Below are positions 44,578 to 55,430 of a DNA stretch of 61,930 nucleotides, piece by piece. The translations under genes and the position numbers were made by a program. How positions within the stretch are numbered: position 1 is the stretch's first letter; each line of letters opens with the position of its first letter. The notes below the pieces were generated by a model. It was given only the letters and a program-made list of their open reading frames with translations, was not told where the DNA came from and did no database searches. The stretch lies in the NCBI RefSeq assembly GCF_001949145.1, contig NW_019091392.1:1707487-1769416 (forward strand), written 5' to 3'. Source of the stretch: Acanthaster planci. Its lineage: Eukaryota > Echinodermata > Asteroidea > Valvatida > Acanthasteridae.

Positions 44578-47500
44578 GCGTACAATAAGATTATGAGCAG
44601 CCAGTTTGGTATTTCAATGAGGCTATGACAAGGTCATTTGAGAACAAAATGCGTGCGGTTCCGCATAAGGCATATGGTCTCGCTGATGGGGTAGATCTTG
44701 CGCATGCGAGTAATGCCGTTCCCGAATGACCTCGGACGCGCCTCATTTGGGCATGCGCTTTTGAATACCGAACTTGTGCATTACAATATCATACAGATTC
44801 AAACCCAGGCAAAAGAGGTTGTTGTTTTTTTCATTTTATGTGGACAAGATACCACATACCGCCAGGACAGCTATCCCGTAGGTCAAAACTCTGCAATAGG
44901 AACGGCCATCTTTAAAACAAGAAAAAAGAAAAAAATCTCGATTTCAGATTTTGCCAGGTTTGTGTGGATCTGAAATCCCTGTAATTTTGGTTTGATATAA
45001 AAGGAACGCAGTTTAAGAATGTGTCATGAAAGGCACCTGCCTTTTAATTATGTTGGGAGTTTGTTCGAAAGGAAATTTAAGGTTCTAGAAAGGGGCACCT
45101 GTGTTTGAGCTAAAAGTGCTGAACTCTAATCTAAACTATGTGGCCAAACTGTTGGTACAGTCCATTCCATTCACTTTTCAGATACTGTTGAAGCCATCCT
45201 CGGGAGAGAAAAAAGCTTAGATTGATCACGAGGAATCAGAATGAGTAAAATAATATCCTCCTGGCTACATTCAGTACGGTATTGAGTCTCCATTAAATTT
45301 AGCAATATTCCTGAACAATTCCATGTATTATGATCATGTTGGCTTTTGATACCCTGTTCGATGATTCATCAGTCAAAAACTTGAAGGGAAAAGAAAATTA
45401 AATATGATTAAGATTAGTGGCGTTTGGTATCCAATCATTGTTTCCTGTCCAAATATTATAATTCCTCTTCCAATTATCTAGTATTTTCCGTATAGGTTTC
45501 GCAAGCTTCTGTCAAGGTTTTGTAAAATTTCAGTTTGGTCTCAATTTTTATTCCATGTGCGTATGTAAAGCGGCGGATTAAATTTTGTAAATGTCCAAAC
45601 TGAATCTTGATTATTTTTCAGCCTGAGCGTATACATTTTTTGTGGCTTGATCCACATGAGGGAGGGCGTGTCCTTGAAAGCTTCTTTCTTTTTTTGACAT
45701 ATCGGTCATTTTGAAAGAAATAACGAATTGTAATAATGTGTGTTGCCCTCTCGCATGATTTCATTTCTCTGAAGTACAGCTCCCTGTTTCTTACCTGCGT
45801 GTATGCAACCATGATGTGCCTGAGTTAATGTTTGGAAAAATTAATGAATTTATTGAGATGGACAATGTCCTTTCGCATTGTCCGTATTTCAGCTATACTC
45901 GAAATAACGTCAGCGTTGCCACCCGGAGACGTCCCTGCGATGGTTTTGTTTGTGACTTTCCAAATTATTTGTTCTATCAGCACTTCCTCACTGACATTAT
46001 TTTATTTCGCATGAGCACACGATATATCCTTGTTGAGAGAGTGGGAAGAAACCCTCTTATGTAATGTCAGCCTATGATCAATTACATTTTGATATCTGCA
46101 AAGGTGCAGCTCCGGTATTAAGGGGTACCACCCCAATTCCATTTCCAACCGGAAAACAGTTTTTCATCCAAACTGAGATGAGGTTAGAGTCATTAGGTGA
46201 CCATTTTTAATTAAAGATAACCTTTTGGCTTTCCTGGGAATAACGTATTTTTCGACAACAAGAATTTCTTCTGTTTGAGCAATTTCTTGATTGGGTCCAA
46301 GAAACTTAATGGAAAACCTAATAACTAGTGTAATATAGTGAGGCAACTTGATTACTTAGTTGATTTCTAGCAAAATATCCCAAATGACTGCGGCTCGAGG
46401 TTAAGTGGAAGCACAGCGTATTTGATCCAAATTTCATTTACAAATACGTTAATCCACATTCAGCAGCCGTATCTAGCCTAGCTGCAAGATTTCCACGGAA
46501 GTTCAGTTGGCATTTACATAAAATAACGCCTAAAAATTGCCACCTTCAAAACATATTCTGATCTCTTAAGTGCCATTCTGAGACCATGCCTGTCACTGCC
46601 CACACTGGAAAATTGACTATTTCATATTTGCAAAGCAAACGCAAGCGTCGACAGGTCTCTTGGATCTGCTCTTCAATGAGAGAACATGAGGTTAAAGAAG
46701 TAAGGCGAGGTTCACGGAGTTAACCCAATCCCCGAGTCAACTCCGGCATTTGTTTCCCCGCCCACGACGCTGAGTGACCTGACCCAGCTGGTTGGCTACC
46801 TGTTCAAGGTTCAATGCTGCACGCTATCAATGAATAACTCCTGCCACGACTGGACTTCAAACGCACGGGAACTTCATAAGCAATTAAAGAGGGTTGCTCC
46901 ACAACAGCGACGTGCCATAAATGACAAATTGGTTTCGATTCAAGCACATTCTCTTCTCGTTCGCATACCCCCATTACCAAAAATTTCATAGATTTAAACT
47001 TTATTTTTGAAATAAATGACAGAGTTATTCTCAATCCTAAAATTTGCCAATTGAGGAACATCATTAGTGATCAAGTTGTAACCTGCTGTGCTAATCCTTA
47101 TCCTAATCCTAATGCTGAATGGTAGCTAGTGGCCAAAATTCAGTAATTGAGAAACAAAGCTTTCGGCCGTTGGCATTTACAAATCCTTATAAAATCTTTC
47201 AGGAAAAAGCTATGTTTGAGGTAGCAAACTTGGAATTTTTCACCTTTTCGGTTAATTATCTTAAACTAAAAGGGTTAGGATTCTAGAATTCGTTTATACT
47301 TTATTCAGGGAATGAAATCAAACCGAGCTTTACAGGGTTTAGCTTTACAGCTGAGTCCAGTAATTATACAAAACTAGGTATTTTCTGGAAATATCTGACC
47401 ACAGTTAAAACCTTCACAATGTAGTCTTAATCCTCAGTCACGCTTCGTATAAGCGCTTGTATTATTTGTAACTCCTGTTTTTTCCTCCAAGAAATATGCA

Positions 47501-48538
47501 CCCACATCACAATTCAATGAATCACATTCAAATATAACAAGACGCTGATTTCTTGTTTATTTGATGTACGCTTAAGCGTGGTTGGAGAGGGGCTCAACTT
47601 TGTTTTCTGAGCGTGAATTATTAATCTTTGTCTAAGGTCACATGCAGTCCGTGTTTTCACAGCACTCCAGAAAACTGTGTATTTCGTCCATAATGAGGGC
47701 TATATCCCTTATCAACTTGCAATTGAAAAGGTCTACGGGAAACGGTGGGAAGAGTCAATACTGAATGAAGTTGAATCGTAAACGATCAAAAGTCGCATTC
47801 AGTGTGTGTGTTTGTGCCTGCCTAATCGGGAAAGAAACCACAACGGCACACCATCCAAGGAGTAAAGCCTTTTTGAAAATTATTAACTTGGCGAGACTGC
47901 TGCACAAAAAGGCTTGTTTACAACTCTATTCACACCAAACGACTCTTGCCGTGGAGCAATAGGGCGACAGGGGTTTACACCCCTAACTTTTTGGCATTAA
48001 TAAAACGCAACTTAACTGTCCCTATATACCATGAAATAAACTTCCATCTTGTTCCAAAGTTTGAATTATTTGTGTTATGGTGACCAACGTGTATTTCCTT
48101 CATTGGGCAGCACAATTTGAACAGTTATATTCGTATTGGACCTTGTAATCCACCTGAGTACCTCTCTCTTCTCTTTCCTAAAGTAGCCTAATTTTCTTCT
48201 GATGGAGGTATCGACAGATGTCTTTTTAATCGGTTTCATCTTTTTGTTGGATTCTCTCGCTGCTTATGCATGGAATCAGCTTCCACGTAGCTTGATTAAG
48301 GCACATCGTGTAATGCCTGAAGCGCTTTCTAGAATGCGGTGCGACCGGCGGTGCGATGAATTTTCAATCTTATGGCATATCCGTCCATGACTGAAGTATC
48401 TCTTACACAAGGAGGCATTGAAATCGTCAGCTCCACTTTGGCTATATTATTATACAGAAAAAGATCGATGGGGTCACCATTAGACAACTGAAAAGCTAAG
48501 CGGAATTTTGTGTTGGCAAAATGCACATGAGACATCTA
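44578..48538. other. Intergenic, no gene recognised
   Basis: Nearly 4 kb of AT-rich sequence. None of the short open frames has a recognisable domain. Simple CCTAATCCTAAT-type repeats occur near 47097-47112. Old transposon debris is likely but not classifiable by eye. Confidence 0.4.
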
Positions 48539-48661
48539 CAGTCATGGCTAAAATTATTGTTGGGACACGTTTCAGTAGCCACACCCTCCCTCATTTGCAC
48601 AACACCGACCAGAGATAGGGTTGAGAGGTCTTGTCAGTGCTTCAAGATCTGGCTGGGATAG
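48539..48661. mobile_element. Tc1/mariner-like MITE (family M), decayed
   Basis: The left end after TA is CAGTCATGGCTAAAATTATTGTTGGGACACG and the right end TTCAAGATCTGGCTGGGATAG, an imperfect inverted pair. The ends match those at 50552-50723 and 55135-55296. The TA before the left end and the CAGTCATGGCCAAA-type terminus are typical of Tc1-like elements. Confidence 0.5.
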
Positions 48662-49462
48662 TTACAGTTTAATCCACAGCTCTGAATAGGCACCTTCCTA
48701 TTCTGCAGTTTTCATTCATGTGCATGAACAACCGGATATACACTGGTTATGAGTAGAAATCTTAATTACTAATCTTGGGTTTGTTAAGTGAAATGATTTT
48801 GCTTTGTTTTCACAAATGTTCTTACGAAGTTTTACGGTCACTCCAAAGACGGTATAGCATGCTGTTTTCCTGCTCAGCAACTAGGGAAATATGGAATGCA
48901 TGGTCAGTACTTGCATTTGATTTTAAGAAACTGTTGAGAAATGTTGAGAAATGACAGGTGCATTTTGGCAGTATTCTATTTCAGTTCGATAAGGGACAAA
49001 CTTTACTAAGTAAAGGTGACTTTTTCCCGTGCCATTTTTGTAACTCGAATACTGATATGACAAAGTTAAATGTAACGTGGTTATCCCCGTGTGGAAAAAC
49101 TGAATGCGCCGTGATACAGAGAGTGTGTTCAGCTTTTGCGGTGAGAATGGGGTGAGACCAAAATCTTCACTGATTTGACATCCATTGGATTCTCGATGTC
49201 ATTTTCTGTTGTCAAAATTTAAACAACGATGGATTGTTTGTTTTGGATTATTTGTTTTGAATTTGTTTCAAAATTGTCGTGCTTGGGGCAGACCTGTCTA
49301 GCCAGCTAGAATTATCAAATGATTCTGCATTGGAAGCAAACGAAATTTGTAATTATGAAAAATGAAAATGTTTTTCCATCAATAAAATAAGGAGGCGAGT
49401 GCCGCCCGACTGTGTCACCTCTGGATCTGTGACTGTTAATTAAACCATCAATAATAAACGCT

Positions 49463-49477
49463 CACTAGATACGCCAC
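49463..49477. mobile_element. Isolated hAT-type terminus
   Basis: CTCACTAGATACGCCACTG is the right-end version of the CAGTGGCGTA terminus seen at 30760-30966 and 59236. No matching left end was found close by, so this is a fragment. It directly abuts the left border of the 227-bp duplication. Confidence 0.4.
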
Positions 49478-49704
49478 TGCTTTTATATTGAGATCACTTA
49501 TAAAAAATGGGCCCGAACACGGTTGAGATCGATTTATCGTCGAAGATGTAAGAAATTTAGATTGTAAATGAAAAAAAATTAGCATCAATCCTGTAGCTCC
49601 ATGCATTCAAGCTAAAAAAATTGCCTTGTCGGTTCAGCGCCCAGGAAATTTTAAAAAAGGATGTGGTGATGAGGGAGAAAACCAAAAAATTATGCGGTGT
49701 TGAC
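49478..49704. repeat. 227-bp direct repeat, copy 1
   Basis: Identical to 49821-50047 except for one base (CCTGTAG against CCTTTAG). The two copies are 343 bp apart start to start. Such near-identity in a region of otherwise decayed sequence points to a very recent event. Confidence 0.9.
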
Positions 49705-49727
49705 ACACCGCATAATTTTTTGGTTTT
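49678..49727. repeat. Perfect 23-bp hairpin at a rearrangement breakpoint
   Basis: Arms 49678-49700 and 49705-49727 are exact reverse complements (the inner bases are ATTATGCGGTGT and its inverse) with a TGAC loop. The left arm is the normal end of the repeated segment. The right arm is an inverted copy found only here, so it was made by the rearrangement. Confidence 0.9.
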
Positions 49728-49730
49728 TTG

Positions 49731-49824
49731 GAACACACCAGCTCACGCATCTATTGTGGCCGTAGGAGTCAAGATGTGCCTGGAGATACTTTTGCAACCT
49801 TCCCAGCAACCACGCACAAATGCT
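49731..49824. repeat. 94-bp templated insertion copied from 50925-51018
   Basis: Exact match to 50925-51018 (starts GAACACACCAGCTCACG, ends CAAATGCT). The last four bases TGCT are shared with the start of the second 227-bp copy at 49821, that is, a 4-bp microhomology at the junction. Confidence 0.9.
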
Positions 49825-50047
49825 TTTATATTGAGATCACTTATAAAAAATGGGCCCGAACACGGTTGAGATCGATTTATCGTCGAAGATGTAAGAAATT
49901 TAGATTGTAAATGAAAAAAAATTAGCATCAATCCTTTAGCTCCATGCATTCAAGCTAAAAAAATTGCCTTGTCGGTTCAGCGCCCAGGAAATTTTAAAAA
50001 AGGATGTGGTGATGAGGGAGAAAACCAAAAAATTATGCGGTGTTGAC
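49821..50047. repeat. 227-bp direct repeat, copy 2
   Basis: Second copy of 49478-49704 with one mismatch. It continues into the apparently original right flank (CAAGCATTCAGGCG). Confidence 0.9.
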
Positions 50048-50409
50048 CAAGCATTCAGGCGCACGGACTCCTGAAATTCACAAGGAATCACAGTTACTGG
50101 CTTCCATATAGGACTCTTCTGGGTTCTCAGCCCACCACATTTCCTTCCTGCCCATTCATTTAACCCCCAAAAGGGTCGAGCGACCATGCAAGGTAGGAAA
50201 CGAGACAAGTCCTTAAAAGCCCTGGCCGCCTAGTCGGCACACGTCTGGAACCTGTACTAAGGCGCTCACATGGACTTCACGGACAGTCCAAGCCCAGCAG
50301 CAGAGCTAATACCCGGTTGGCTATTAAAGGTACTGGTTGTATTTGGCGGGGGTTAACTAGAGTCTCTTATAGCTACTGACACACACAAGCTTTGGGAAAA
50401 TAGAAGGCC

Positions 50410-50723
50410 ACAGCTGAGATTCGAACCGTGTTCAAGATATGATCACGGCATGGAGAATTATGTAATTCTAATTAGCATAATCTCAGTTTCCGAGCGCAAT
50501 ATACTCAGAAGCGTGATCAGCAGTGCACACCATAGATCAGAGGATGTTCTGCAATAATTCTGAACAAACTTTGTTGGGACACGTATCCATAGACACAGTT
50601 ATCCTCCCCACGTCTCCCAGTCCCCTGGTCATTGTAGCTAGAGCTGGAGCGTAGGCCGCGCATTGAGATCCAACACAGGGAGGGGACTCGGGGTTGGGGC
50701 TCAAGGAGATTTGGCCAGGATTG
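50410..50723 (-). mobile_element. Dispersed repeat containing Tc1-like MITE family M
   Basis: 50552-50723 is the MITE part: left CAATAATTCTGAACAAACTTTGTTGGGACAC, right TTTGGCCAGGATTG followed by TA. The adjoining 50410-50551 matches, inverted, 55297-55430 (TTATGC.AATTAGAAT, CGCCGTGATC.TATCTTGAACACG blocks). The repeated unit is therefore longer than the MITE. A GGTTCGAATCT box-B-like sequence lies at its minus-strand end (about 50413-50424), which may hint at a tRNA-type SINE part. Confidence 0.55.
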
Positions 50724-50924
50724 TAGCTTGAGAATCGACGGCGTACAGCAAACATGGCAAGGTGTGAATGTTGAGTTATGTTTAAGTTATGTGTTTTGCC
50801 TTAGTTTGGACTTGGAGTAGTGTGTAAGCAGAGTACCGTATGGGGAATTTCGTGACCTTGTGAATGGGAAGAAAATGTATTAATCGTAGGTGATATCAGT
50901 GCATACAAGTGGAGATCCTACAAT

Positions 50925-51018
50925 GAACACACCAGCTCACGCATCTATTGTGGCCGTAGGAGTCAAGATGTGCCTGGAGATACTTTTGCAACCTTCCCAG
51001 CAACCACGCACAAATGCT
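50925..51018. repeat. Source copy of the 94-bp insertion
   Basis: Exact match to 49731-49824, in the same orientation, 1194 bp downstream. It is embedded in sequence that continues without interruption on both sides, so it is the likely original. Confidence 0.85.
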
Positions 51019-54000
51019 GCACTGTATAACAGTTATAAACCAGTGGCCATCTAAGGTCCTGAATCATTTCCAATTCCAAATTTCAGATTCCAAATTACTC
51101 ATTAAAACATGCGATCCCGGCACATGCTATATTCTACTGCAGTCGTTATAACTGAATCTGGGTTGAGTATTTGTAATGTGGTTATCAAGATACTGTATGT
51201 GTGTTAAATTTCCCAACTCTGAACTTTTCCATACATTGGCAAACAGCTTTGAGACGAACACACCATGAGCTATTTCTGGGATTAAGGGTTATCAGCAAAG
51301 GTCAGAAAGCGTTTATCAATCTCACAGCGCACGTACATGTACATAAGCCTGAACAAAACGAATATCTGAATCACAGAACGGTGAAGATAAGACAGGGGCC
51401 ATAATAATAGTCGGGTACCTTACAGACGTTTGCTTCTTGAAAAACTATTGGAGACTGTATTGGAAAAACTAACATTTTAGGTAAAATAATGTACATGTAT
51501 ACAAAAATGTGTGTGAGGCTCAATCAATGAAATATCTCAGTGTGGAGGTGCATGGGGTTTACGATTTTTGAGATAAGAAGATCCAAGTTTTGCTCGGTTT
51601 CCAAGTTGATATTATCATTCCCTTGACTCTACTGTAAAACCAATCATCTCAGATGCGTCGTCGTGACTTCATGCCTAATTCATATTTATAGGAGCGATTT
51701 ATATTAAACTTTCCTTTCGGATATATCTTTACCTTTCAGATATCAGAAGTACGTCAATGACTTGATGCAAATGTCATTGTAAGTTGGCTGAATGCTTTTT
51801 AAAAATTTCTGTGATATATGTACTTCACAGCAACACACACGTAGGCCATAAACTCATAAAGTAAATGCCATTTCTGGCTGGAAAAAAATTATTTGAAATC
51901 TGAAGGATATTATCTTTTCTTTCACATTCCTGATAAGCATTTTGGTTTTTTCTGATATGCGTTAGATATTGGATATTCCAATGAAATTCAAAATACCAAA
52001 AAAATCTGAGGCTAGACAGTGAAACAAAACAATTTCGTGTACTTCCACAAATTGCACTAGACTGGTTATTTACAAAATCGTCTCTTGATGTTATTTACGA
52101 GGGAGTCACTTTCGATCGTTTCCCCTTTATCTGTTATATAAATTGTAAACGGTTGAATGACAAGATGCCCTACTATCCAATTCAATAGTAAAAATGAACA
52201 GTTTCCCTGTTATTCAAGTTAAACTCATAATACATGTACATGTACAGTATATTATCCACACGCTGAGGCAGCACAGCCCGTACGTGGCCGACAGAGAATG
52301 GAAACAATAGTGCGAAGTAGATGTGAGAACATAGAGGGCGCTCTTCTCTATACGCGGTTCTGTAAGTAATATGACCAATATATTTTGGACTGAAAAAATG
52401 TTGGTTTCCATGTGATATGTTATTTTCCTTTCTACATTTGCGATGCTTTATTATCAGATCTGAAAGGCTAGAAGACAAAGCGAAGTTTCACTCAAGTATT
52501 TTCCTTTCAAGGTTGCAACGAAGAGCAATAAGAAAACTGATTGTAGAAAATCATTACAATTTGTGTGAATTCTCCCAATGCAAATATTTGAAAAACAGTC
52601 CTTACCCGTCTTGTATGTCGTCAAAATTTAATATGCAGCGAAGATGAAGAAAAACATCAGGATGGCTGGGGTCATATTCATGAGGATAACAGATGCCAGG
52701 GCACTCGGTACGGTTTGTATAAAGATGAGAACTGGGGTTGAAATTTGGCTGATTGGAGACAGAGTTGAGATCAGGTGTCTGAGAATTTCAGATAAGTTAT
52801 AGAGTGGCATATATTAAATTGTAGAATTAAACCAGGTTCTTTTCAGGTTCACAGAAAGAAACCCATTGCTTTTCGCGGTGGGGCTGAGATGGGGTAAAAA
52901 TTAGGTCCTGGTCCCCCCCCCAAAAAAAACAAAGAAGAGAATTTGTATTTCAACATGAGCCCGAAAGGCCATAAAGGCTACCAAATCCTAAAATGTTTTG
53001 GCCCTCAGAAAAAGTTGACAACCCTTACACCAAAGGCAGGGTGCAAGGTGAAGATCTATTCGCAGTCCCATACATTCAAACAAGATACGTGGGTTTGTTG
53101 ACATTATTTCGTGGAAAATACCAGGATGTGATTTTTAAAAATGACATAGAGTCGGTATGTGACGAAAATTCCAAGAAACATTTGGGAGAATCGGAAACAT
53201 ATTGAAATTCCCAGCGATACCTCGGAAATACGGATAATGAACAAGACATAACCTTTTTAAATATTTCGAAATAGAGTAGACATGAAAAGTGTTGCTCAGT
53301 ATCTCATCTAATTGGTTTGTTTTGAGATATTTGAGAAGAAAATGAGTAACTAGTCACTGATCACAGTTTTAAAATCTACGAATTCGGTGCAGGTCTAGTC
53401 ATTCTATGCTTTGTAGTGTAACCTGAGGCAATTTCTGACCACTTTAACTTCTCTTTTTAGCATTAATATTTTGCGAGATTTATTTCATTTTTAAAACAAT
53501 AATCTGAAATATGAATCAACTGAAGTCTCCACACCGATTGACGCCTATGCACTATGAACCACCACGAGTGGCTCAATAGTTGACCTTTTACAATTCCATG
53601 TTGATTTCCAAAAGTCAATGTGCCTTGGGAATTCAGTTTTTGAGTTCCTCCTGCCTTTTTCGGTAGGGTGTTCTACCGTAGTTTGCTCTAATAGGCCAGT
53701 GTTTTATTCAGCCTTGGGTCATGTGGTGTAGTCCATACACGCGTGCGATCAATTGGCCCAATCAGAGCGGGCGTATACCAGCCCACACCTCAGATAATAG
53801 ACGACGCTTTGCCTTTCCAACTCCCATATCACGTGTCAAATTAACTTCAGCGTCCAATGCTACACTTGGTTGATGCTGGTGTGATCCTAACATACTGAGT
53901 GCAGCATTTATTATACGGCTTGGCGTTGTACCCATTCGTCTTTGTTGCAGAAGAAACAAACGTTTTTTTTGTTTTTGTTTTTTTTTTTTAATCCGATTCC

Positions 54001-54094
54001 TAGGGCCTGTGTGTTTCACATGTATCTGGATCTCCATCGGTGATCCAAAAAGTTTTTACGACACACATTTCTACCTCTCTCTAGCCTTTTCCAA
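51019..54094. other. Intergenic, no gene recognised
   Basis: About 3 kb without an identifiable gene. ATACATGTACATGTACAG simple repeat at about 52230-52248, a C/A-run at 52913-52930 and a T-run at 53965-53990. A 60-codon hydrophobic minus-strand frame at 52628-52810 was considered and not accepted. Confidence 0.4.
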
Positions 54095-54328
54095 GGCGAC
54101 TCAAATACACGACGTGTTGGCACGGCGGCTCCCTTGCGTCGTGCCGTCGCGTCACACCGTCGCCTTCTTGCCATTACGTTCGTACACACATGACGCGTCG
54201 CGTCGTGCCGTCGCCTGTCACGTCGCGCGTCTCGTCGTATTTTTTGTGGTGTTACGCGTCACGTATATTACGTCGCCTGAAGCACAACACGACGTACGAC
54301 GAGACGCGACGCGTCGTTTGCTGTCGCC
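54095..54328. repeat. CpG-dense inverted-repeat element
   Basis: Dominated by CGTCG, GCGTCGCG and ACGACG motifs in an otherwise AT-rich, CpG-poor region. The left part has many CGTCGCGTCGTGCCGTCGC-like steps. The right part has the inverse (GACGAGACGCGACGCGTCG), so the two halves can pair. Ends GGCGACTCAAATACACGACG and, inverted, GGCGACAGCAAACGACGCG are similar, suggesting terminal inverted repeats of a MITE. No target duplication was identified. Confidence 0.55.
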
Positions 54329-55134
54329 CTTTACTGCGCCATGGTGTTCATAGAGGGCGCGTTTACTATTTTCTTTCATTTCGTCCCCCGTGCTTGCATA
54401 GTACACGCTATCGGTTCTTTTTCATGCATTCTTTCTAACTTAGGGTTTTCATTAAGAAGGAGTTGTTCAAGAAAAGGTGTGTTTTTTAATCAAATGTAAT
54501 TAGAAAGAGCGTCGCGATCAACTATCAGCCTTGTCTCCAGGAAATAAATAACATAAACGTCAGCCACATCGCTTGTCGTTTTCGTTTTAACTTTTCCTGT
54601 TCTAATTCTGATCTTTGTAATAATCATTGTTATGTGCTTGCTAATGCAACTTGCGGATTTGACGAGAAATTACGTGTGTGGCCAAAAATTTGAAGAAAAG
54701 ACACCGTCACAATGATATTAGTGTCTACAGTGTTTTATACAGAAACACTGACTAACATTTTTGAAAGTGTGGAGCTGATGAAGTTAACGAGGAAGACTGA
54801 ATTTTTATATAAGAAATTTTCACACTTCAATGTCACAGGGCCAGTTACTCTCCATGAATAGTTTTTAACTTACAGAGCCAACAATTTGTAGCCTATCCGA
54901 ATCAAATGCAGATGGAGCTGCCGAAGTCTAATTTCCTACATTGAACAGCCAACTACTTGAAAATGGAGAGGAAGTTGGAATATATGACCATTTGCTTTTG
55001 TACGTATTGCTGTTTCTCGACGGCATAGAGGTTGTGCACGGCAGCCGTGTTTCCAGTAACTGTTTTTGTTAGGGAGAGATAGCAGAAAGGTCTGCTTTCA
55101 TTTCGGCCTTTCACTTCTGGAACTACCGTTCCTA
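54329..55134. other. Intergenic, no gene recognised
   Basis: AT-rich, with no recognisable gene or classified repeat before the MITE that starts at 55135. Confidence 0.35.
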
Positions 55135-55430
55135 CAATCATGGCCAAATCTCGTTGGGCACCCTCTCAATGTTAGGTCTCAATGCGCGGCCTGCAGGCAG
55201 CTTGAGGTGACAATAACGACCGAGGAATCGGGGGACCTGGGGAGGGTAACTGTGAATGTCTGTGGATAAGTGCCCCAACAAGTTTGGCCAGGATTGAAGA
55301 GCATCATCTGATGGTGAGGACTAGTAGATCACGTCTCTTAGTATACTGCGCTTGGAAACTGAGGTTATGCAAATTAGAATGACCTAACTCTCCACGCCGT
55401 GATCTTATCTTGAACACGTCACGCAGAACT
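55135..55430 (+). mobile_element. Dispersed repeat containing Tc1-like MITE family M
   Basis: The MITE part is 55135-55296. After TA comes CAATCATGGCCAAATCTCGTTGGGCACC, and the right end is CCAACAAGTTTGGCCAGGATTG. These form an inverted repeat of roughly 28 bp. The following 55297-55430 is shared, in inverted orientation, with 50410-50551. No coding capacity. Confidence 0.6.

Noticed and set aside
50405-50430. tRNA gene suggested by a GGTTCGAATCT box on the minus strand
   Set aside because: No acceptor-stem pairing, anticodon arm or convincing box A at the right distance; at most a SINE-type promoter remnant.
52628-52810. 60-codon hydrophobic minus-strand frame, possibly an ion-channel membrane segment
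   Set aside because: Too short, no flanking exons, no diagnostic residues; a T-rich strand easily yields hydrophobic translations.
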